From Flavobacterium eburneipallidum (GTDB lineage Bacteria > Bacteroidota > Bacteroidia > Flavobacteriales > Flavobacteriaceae): 64,000 bases of DNA. Where the stretch lies: the NCBI RefSeq assembly GCF_027111355.2, contig NZ_CP114291.2, positions 2,170,001 to 2,234,000 on the forward strand. The letters run 5' to 3'. The translations under genes and the position numbers were made by a program. Numbering within the stretch: position 1 is the stretch's first letter; each line of letters opens with the position of its first letter. The notes beneath the pieces were generated by a model. It saw only the letters and a program-made list of their open reading frames with translations. It was not told the DNA's origin and searched no databases. Below, piece after piece: positions 60,961 through 64,000 of the stretch.

Positions 60961-61572
60961 ATGATAGCTATAATTACAGGAGATATAGTCAATTCTAGAA
61001 AATTATCATCCAAAAATTGGATCGATGGTTTCAAGGGATTATTGAATACTTTTGGTAAAAACCCAATGGAATGGGAAATTTACAGAGGAGATGAATTCCA
61101 ACTAGAAGTTAAAAATCCCGAAGATGCTCTAATGATTGCTTTACAGATAAAATCGTATTTCAAATCTAAAAAATTAGATGTCCGAATGAGCATCGGTTTT
61201 GGAGATAAGACTTATAAAGCCAAGAAAATTTCCGAAAGTAATGGAACCGCTTTTTCCCGTTCTGGCGAAGTTTTTGAAACCCTGAAGAAGCAAAAAATCA
61301 ATTTAGCCATCAATTCTGGCAACGAAATATTCGATACCGAAATCAATCTGATGCTACGATTGAGCCTAACTTTTATGAACAATTGGTTGGTACAATCAGC
61401 TGAATTTGTTCTGACAGCTATCGAAAATCCATCGCTTTCACAAGAAGAAATTGGATTAAAATTAGGAATTAATCAAGCTGCAGTAAGCAGAAGAAGAAAA
61501 CGTGCTCAATTTGATTTAGTAATGGAAATGGAAAAATATTTCAGACTTAAAATCAAAACCATCAGCGTATGA
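60961..61572 (+). CDS. SatD-family protein with C-terminal helix-turn-helix
   Basis: 203 residues. N-terminal nucleotide-cyclase-like fold: MIAIITGDIVNSRKL, EIYRGDEFQLEV and VRMSIGFGDKTYK resemble the SatD family, seen next to DUF3307 proteins in many bacteria. The C-terminal part contains a probable DNA-binding helix-turn-helix, LSQEEIGLKLGINQAAVSRRRKRAQ (residues 160-184). It could therefore regulate its own operon through the repeats upstream. Overlaps the next gene by four bases (ATGA). The original SatD name comes from acid tolerance in streptococci; the biochemical role is unknown. Confidence 0.8.
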   Translation: MIAIITGDIVNSRKLSSKNWIDGFKGLLNTFGKNPMEWEIYRGDEFQLEVKNPEDALMIALQIKSYFKSKKLDVRMSIGFGDKTYKAKKISESNGTAFSRSGEVFETLKKQKINLAINSGNEIFDTEINLMLRLSLTFMNNWLVQSAEFVLTAIENPSLSQEEIGLKLGINQAAVSRRRKRAQFDLVMEMEKYFRLKIKTISV

Positions 61573-62270
61573 TTATTTTTGCAAAACTGCTATTGGCGCA
61601 TTTATTAGGCGATTTTTTATTACAGCCTAACTCTTGGGTTTCGGATAAAGAAACTAAAAAACACCGAAGCAAATACCTTTACATTCATACACTTTTACAC
61701 GGAATTTTGGCCTGGCTATTCGTTGGAGAAATTGCTTTTGGTTGGTTTGCATTAGCTTTAGCTTTAGCTCACGGATTCATCGATTTCTTAAAATTGAAAT
61801 TTCAAAAGAAGAAAACAAAACGAAATTGGTTTATTGCTGACCAAATGTTGCATTTGATAACTATTGTACTAATTACCAGTCTTTATAAAAATTTGTACAT
61901 TGATTTTACTTTCTTCAATAATAAGTTTTGGATACTGATTACTGGAATTTTATTCCTTACAAAACCTACTTCAATAATCATCAAGAATATCATTTCAATC
62001 TGGACACCGGAAAGTAATAACAAAAACGATAATTCCCTTGAAAATGCTGGAAATTATATCGGAATACTCGAAAGACTATTTATCTTTTGCTTTATTCTCA
62101 CAGGACATTTTGAAGCCATAGGATTTTTACTGGCTGCAAAATCTATTTTCCGTTTTGGTGATTCGAAAGAAGCCAAAGACCGAAAACTGACCGAATATGT
62201 ACTTATCGGAACACTTTTAAGCTTCGGAATGGCGCTATTGACAGGACTTTTAGTTCAGTATTTTTTCTAA
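61569..62270 (+). CDS. DUF3307 membrane protein
   Basis: 233 residues with about six to seven hydrophobic helices. The DUF3307 hallmark is the N-terminal [43 protein letters not shown], with charged and His residues in and near the first two helices, and the later [13 protein letters not shown]. Function unknown, but always found with SatD-like proteins in my knowledge of the family. Its 3' end overlaps convergent pyrD by 21 bases. Gene pair translated from one transcript. Confidence 0.85.
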   Translation: MIIFAKLLLAHLLGDFLLQPNSWVSDKETKKHRSKYLYIHTLLHGILAWLFVGEIAFGWFALALALAHGFIDFLKLKFQKKKTKRNWFIADQMLHLITIVLITSLYKNLYIDFTFFNNKFWILITGILFLTKPTSIIIKNIISIWTPESNNKNDNSLENAGNYIGILERLFIFCFILTGHFEAIGFLLAAKSIFRFGDSKEAKDRKLTEYVLIGTLLSFGMALLTGLLVQYFF

Positions 62271-63275
62271 AATCTTCTTGTTAATCGCTTTAACCAATGC
62301 TGGTCCTTCGTAAATAAAACCAGTATAAAGTTGAATCAAACAAGCGCCTGCTTCTAATTTTTCGATAGCATCTTCTGGCGAATGAATCCCTCCTACTCCA
62401 ATAATTGGAAAGGCTTTATTACTTTTCTCCGAAAGAAAACGAATTACTTCTGTCGAACGTTTAGCTAATGGTTTGCCTGACATTCCGCCCATTTCTGCTT
62501 TATTTTCCGATTGCAAGCCTTCACGCGATAATGTAGTGTTCGTAGCAATAACTCCTGCGATTTTAGTTTCCTGAACAATCTCAATAATATCCAGTAATTG
62601 AGAATCTGTTAAATCGGGAGCAATTTTTAATAAGATTGGCTTTTGCTTTGGTTTGGTTAAATTTTGATTTTGCAAAGTCTGCAACAATTGTTTCAACGGC
62701 TCTTTTTCCTGTAATTCACGAAGATTGGGCGTGTTTGGCGAACTAACATTTACCACAAAATAATCCACATAATCGTATAAAGCATCGAAGCAAATCATAT
62801 AATCCGAAGTGGCATCTTCGTTTGGAGTCACTTTATTTTTACCAATATTTCCACCAATAAGAACACCTTTATTTTTCTTCAATCGTTCCACAGCTTCCTG
62901 AACTCCACCGTTATTGAACCCCATTCTGTTGATAATAGCACTATCTTCTTTCAAACGAAATAATCGTTTTTTAGGATTTCCATCCTGACCCACTGGTGTC
63001 AAAGTTCCAATTTCTACAAATCCGAAACCTAAATCAGATAACTCATTGAACAAGCTCGCATTTTTATCAAAACCTGCTGCCAATCCAACAGGATTTTTGA
63101 ACTTTAAACCAAAAACTTCTGTTTCCAAGCGGCTGTCATTCACAACATATAATGATTTGAAAATGGATGAAACTCCTGGTATTTTCGATAAATTTCGAAT
63201 TAATGAAAAGGTAAAATAATGCACTTTTTCAGGATCAAAGCAAAAAAGTATCGGACGAATAATTAGTTTATACAT
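62250..63275 (-). CDS. pyrD: Dihydroorotate dehydrogenase (quinone), class 2
   Basis: 341-residue membrane-associated pyrimidine enzyme using FMN and quinone. An N-terminal amphipathic part (1-45, [23 protein letters not shown]) is the class 2 mark. The TIM barrel shows [37 protein letters not shown], and [15 protein letters not shown] with the catalytic Ser. FMN-binding [18 protein letters not shown] and [11 protein letters not shown] follow. Complete. Convergent with and slightly overlapping the DUF3307 gene. Confidence 0.96.
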   Translation of the reverse strand: MYKLIIRPILFCFDPEKVHYFTFSLIRNLSKIPGVSSIFKSLYVVNDSRLETEVFGLKFKNPVGLAAGFDKNASLFNELSDLGFGFVEIGTLTPVGQDGNPKKRLFRLKEDSAIINRMGFNNGGVQEAVERLKKNKGVLIGGNIGKNKVTPNEDATSDYMICFDALYDYVDYFVVNVSSPNTPNLRELQEKEPLKQLLQTLQNQNLTKPKQKPILLKIAPDLTDSQLLDIIEIVQETKIAGVIATNTTLSREGLQSENKAEMGGMSGKPLAKRSTEVIRFLSEKSNKAFPIIGVGGIHSPEDAIEKLEAGACLIQLYTGFIYEGPALVKAINKKILEKILN

Positions 63276-63409
63276 AATAAATTAAATTGTGGTGCAAAAG
63301 TAGAATTATCTCGCCTATAAATAAAATCTTAAAGAAATTAATTTTGATTTCGCAGATTTCTGGCATACCAAACTGATTACTGACTACTGACCACTGCCAA
63401 CTTTTTTAT

Positions 63410-63417
63410 TACCTTTG
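63410..63417 (+). promoter_or_regulatory. -7 box for prmA
   Basis: TACCTTTG, 14 bases before the ATG at 63432. Confidence 0.45.
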
Positions 63418-63431
63418 CAAAAAAATATCTT

Positions 63432-64000
63432 ATGTCAAACATATATTTAGGTTATCATTTTACGATTGAACCCAAAGAACTAGGTTCAGAAATTTTGATT
63501 GCCGAACTGGGAGAATTACCTTTCGAAAGCTTTATTGATAGTGAATTTGGTATTGTAGCTTTTATTCAAAAAGATCTTTGGGCAGACGGAATTCTGGATG
63601 ATTTATTTATTCTGAAATCTCCTGAATTTACTATTTCATACAAAATTGAAGAAATCGACCAAGTGAATTGGAACGAAGAATGGGAAAAGAATTTCGAACC
63701 TATTGATGTAGATGGAAATTGCCACGTTCGTGCTCCTTTTCATCCAAAAACGGGTGCTGAATTTGACATTGTAATCGAACCAAAAATGAGTTTCGGAACA
63801 GGTCATCACGAAACCACACACATGATGATTCAGCATTTGTTAGAAATGGATGTTACAGGAATGAAGACTTTAGACATGGGTTGCGGAACTGCGATTTTAG
63901 CTATTCTTGCCGAAATGAAAGGTGCTCAACCTATTGATGCCATCGATATTGACAACTGGTGTTATTTGAATTCTATCGAAAATGCCGAACGCAATAATTG
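63432..64000 (+). CDS. prmA: Ribosomal protein L11 methyltransferase, 3' end cut by window
   Basis: SAM-dependent enzyme trimethylating ribosomal protein L11. The visible 189 codons contain the N-terminal L11-recognition domain (MSNIYLGYHFTIEPKELGSEILIAELGEL) and the linker VNWNEEWEKNFEPIDVDGNCHVRAPFHPK. The methyltransferase core follows: MSFGTGHHETTHMMIQHLLEM, then motif I TLDMGCGTAILAILAEMKGA and the acidic IDAIDIDNW. The remaining part, about 90 residues by family length, lies beyond the window. Start supported by a -7 box 14 bases upstream. Confidence 0.95.
   Translation, partial: MSNIYLGYHFTIEPKELGSEILIAELGELPFESFIDSEFGIVAFIQKDLWADGILDDLFILKSPEFTISYKIEEIDQVNWNEEWEKNFEPIDVDGNCHVRAPFHPKTGAEFDIVIEPKMSFGTGHHETTHMMIQHLLEMDVTGMKTLDMGCGTAILAILAEMKGAQPIDAIDIDNWCYLNSIENAERNN

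Overview
The window is a chromosomal segment of a Bacteroidota bacterium, most likely Flavobacterium or a close relative. It is AT-rich and has weak Shine-Dalgarno signals. TAnnTTTG -7 boxes, some with an upstream TTG, sit ahead of many genes. It also encodes type IX secretion (T9SS) C-terminal tails, SCxx-type lipoproteins, bacillithiol genes, a split-free PurL, and an arginine pathway built around an acetyl/succinyl-ornithine-type carbamoyltransferase. Most of it is housekeeping metabolism.

Layout: 1-7.8 kb holds a truncated repeat-rich secreted protein, the Kup potassium transporter, a GNAT acetyltransferase, glyA, fumarylacetoacetase and a lipoprotein. 7.9-19.9 kb is an arginine/proline biosynthesis cluster read in one direction: short peptide, putative N-acetylglutamate synthase, argG, lipoprotein, argC, argD, small membrane protein, proA, proB, argF', argB, argE, VOC protein, argH. 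20.0-23.2 kb has ytxJ and clpB.

23.2-28.1 kb is an accessory block inserted between clpB and a PAS histidine kinase. It contains a HepT/MntA toxin-antitoxin pair between two ~110 bp copies of the clpB tail plus terminator, a 913-residue fusion of an HD domain with an HSP90-like ATPase, and a ParE-type toxin-antitoxin pair between two exact 21 bp direct repeats. This is the most likely place for an undescribed, possibly anti-phage, system.

28.1-44.0 kb carries the kinase, a nitroreductase, small conserved proteins, a HAD phosphatase, tRNA-His, bshB1, isochorismate synthase with a hotdog thioesterase, a beta-helix lipoprotein, a T9SS-exported nuclease, purL and an M1 peptidase. 44.1-52.8 kb is a complete histidine operon on the minus strand (leader-G-D-x-C-y-B-H-A-F-IE). 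It is preceded by a textbook translational attenuator: a 19-residue peptide with HHHHFH, a competing antiterminator segment and an intrinsic terminator. 53.0-64.0 kb carries pckA, a small T9SS protein, guaB, an outer-membrane protein with a lipoprotein partner, HMG-CoA lyase, a SatD-family protein with a DUF3307 membrane protein behind three 28-bp-spaced operator-like repeats, pyrD, and the start of prmA, cut by the window edge.

Functional links: the arginine genes form a linear route in which acetylated intermediates run to acetylcitrulline before deacetylation; proA/proB share glutamate with it. BshB1 and YtxJ indicate bacillithiol. Intergenic gaps in both large operons are filled with palindromic elements of several families.
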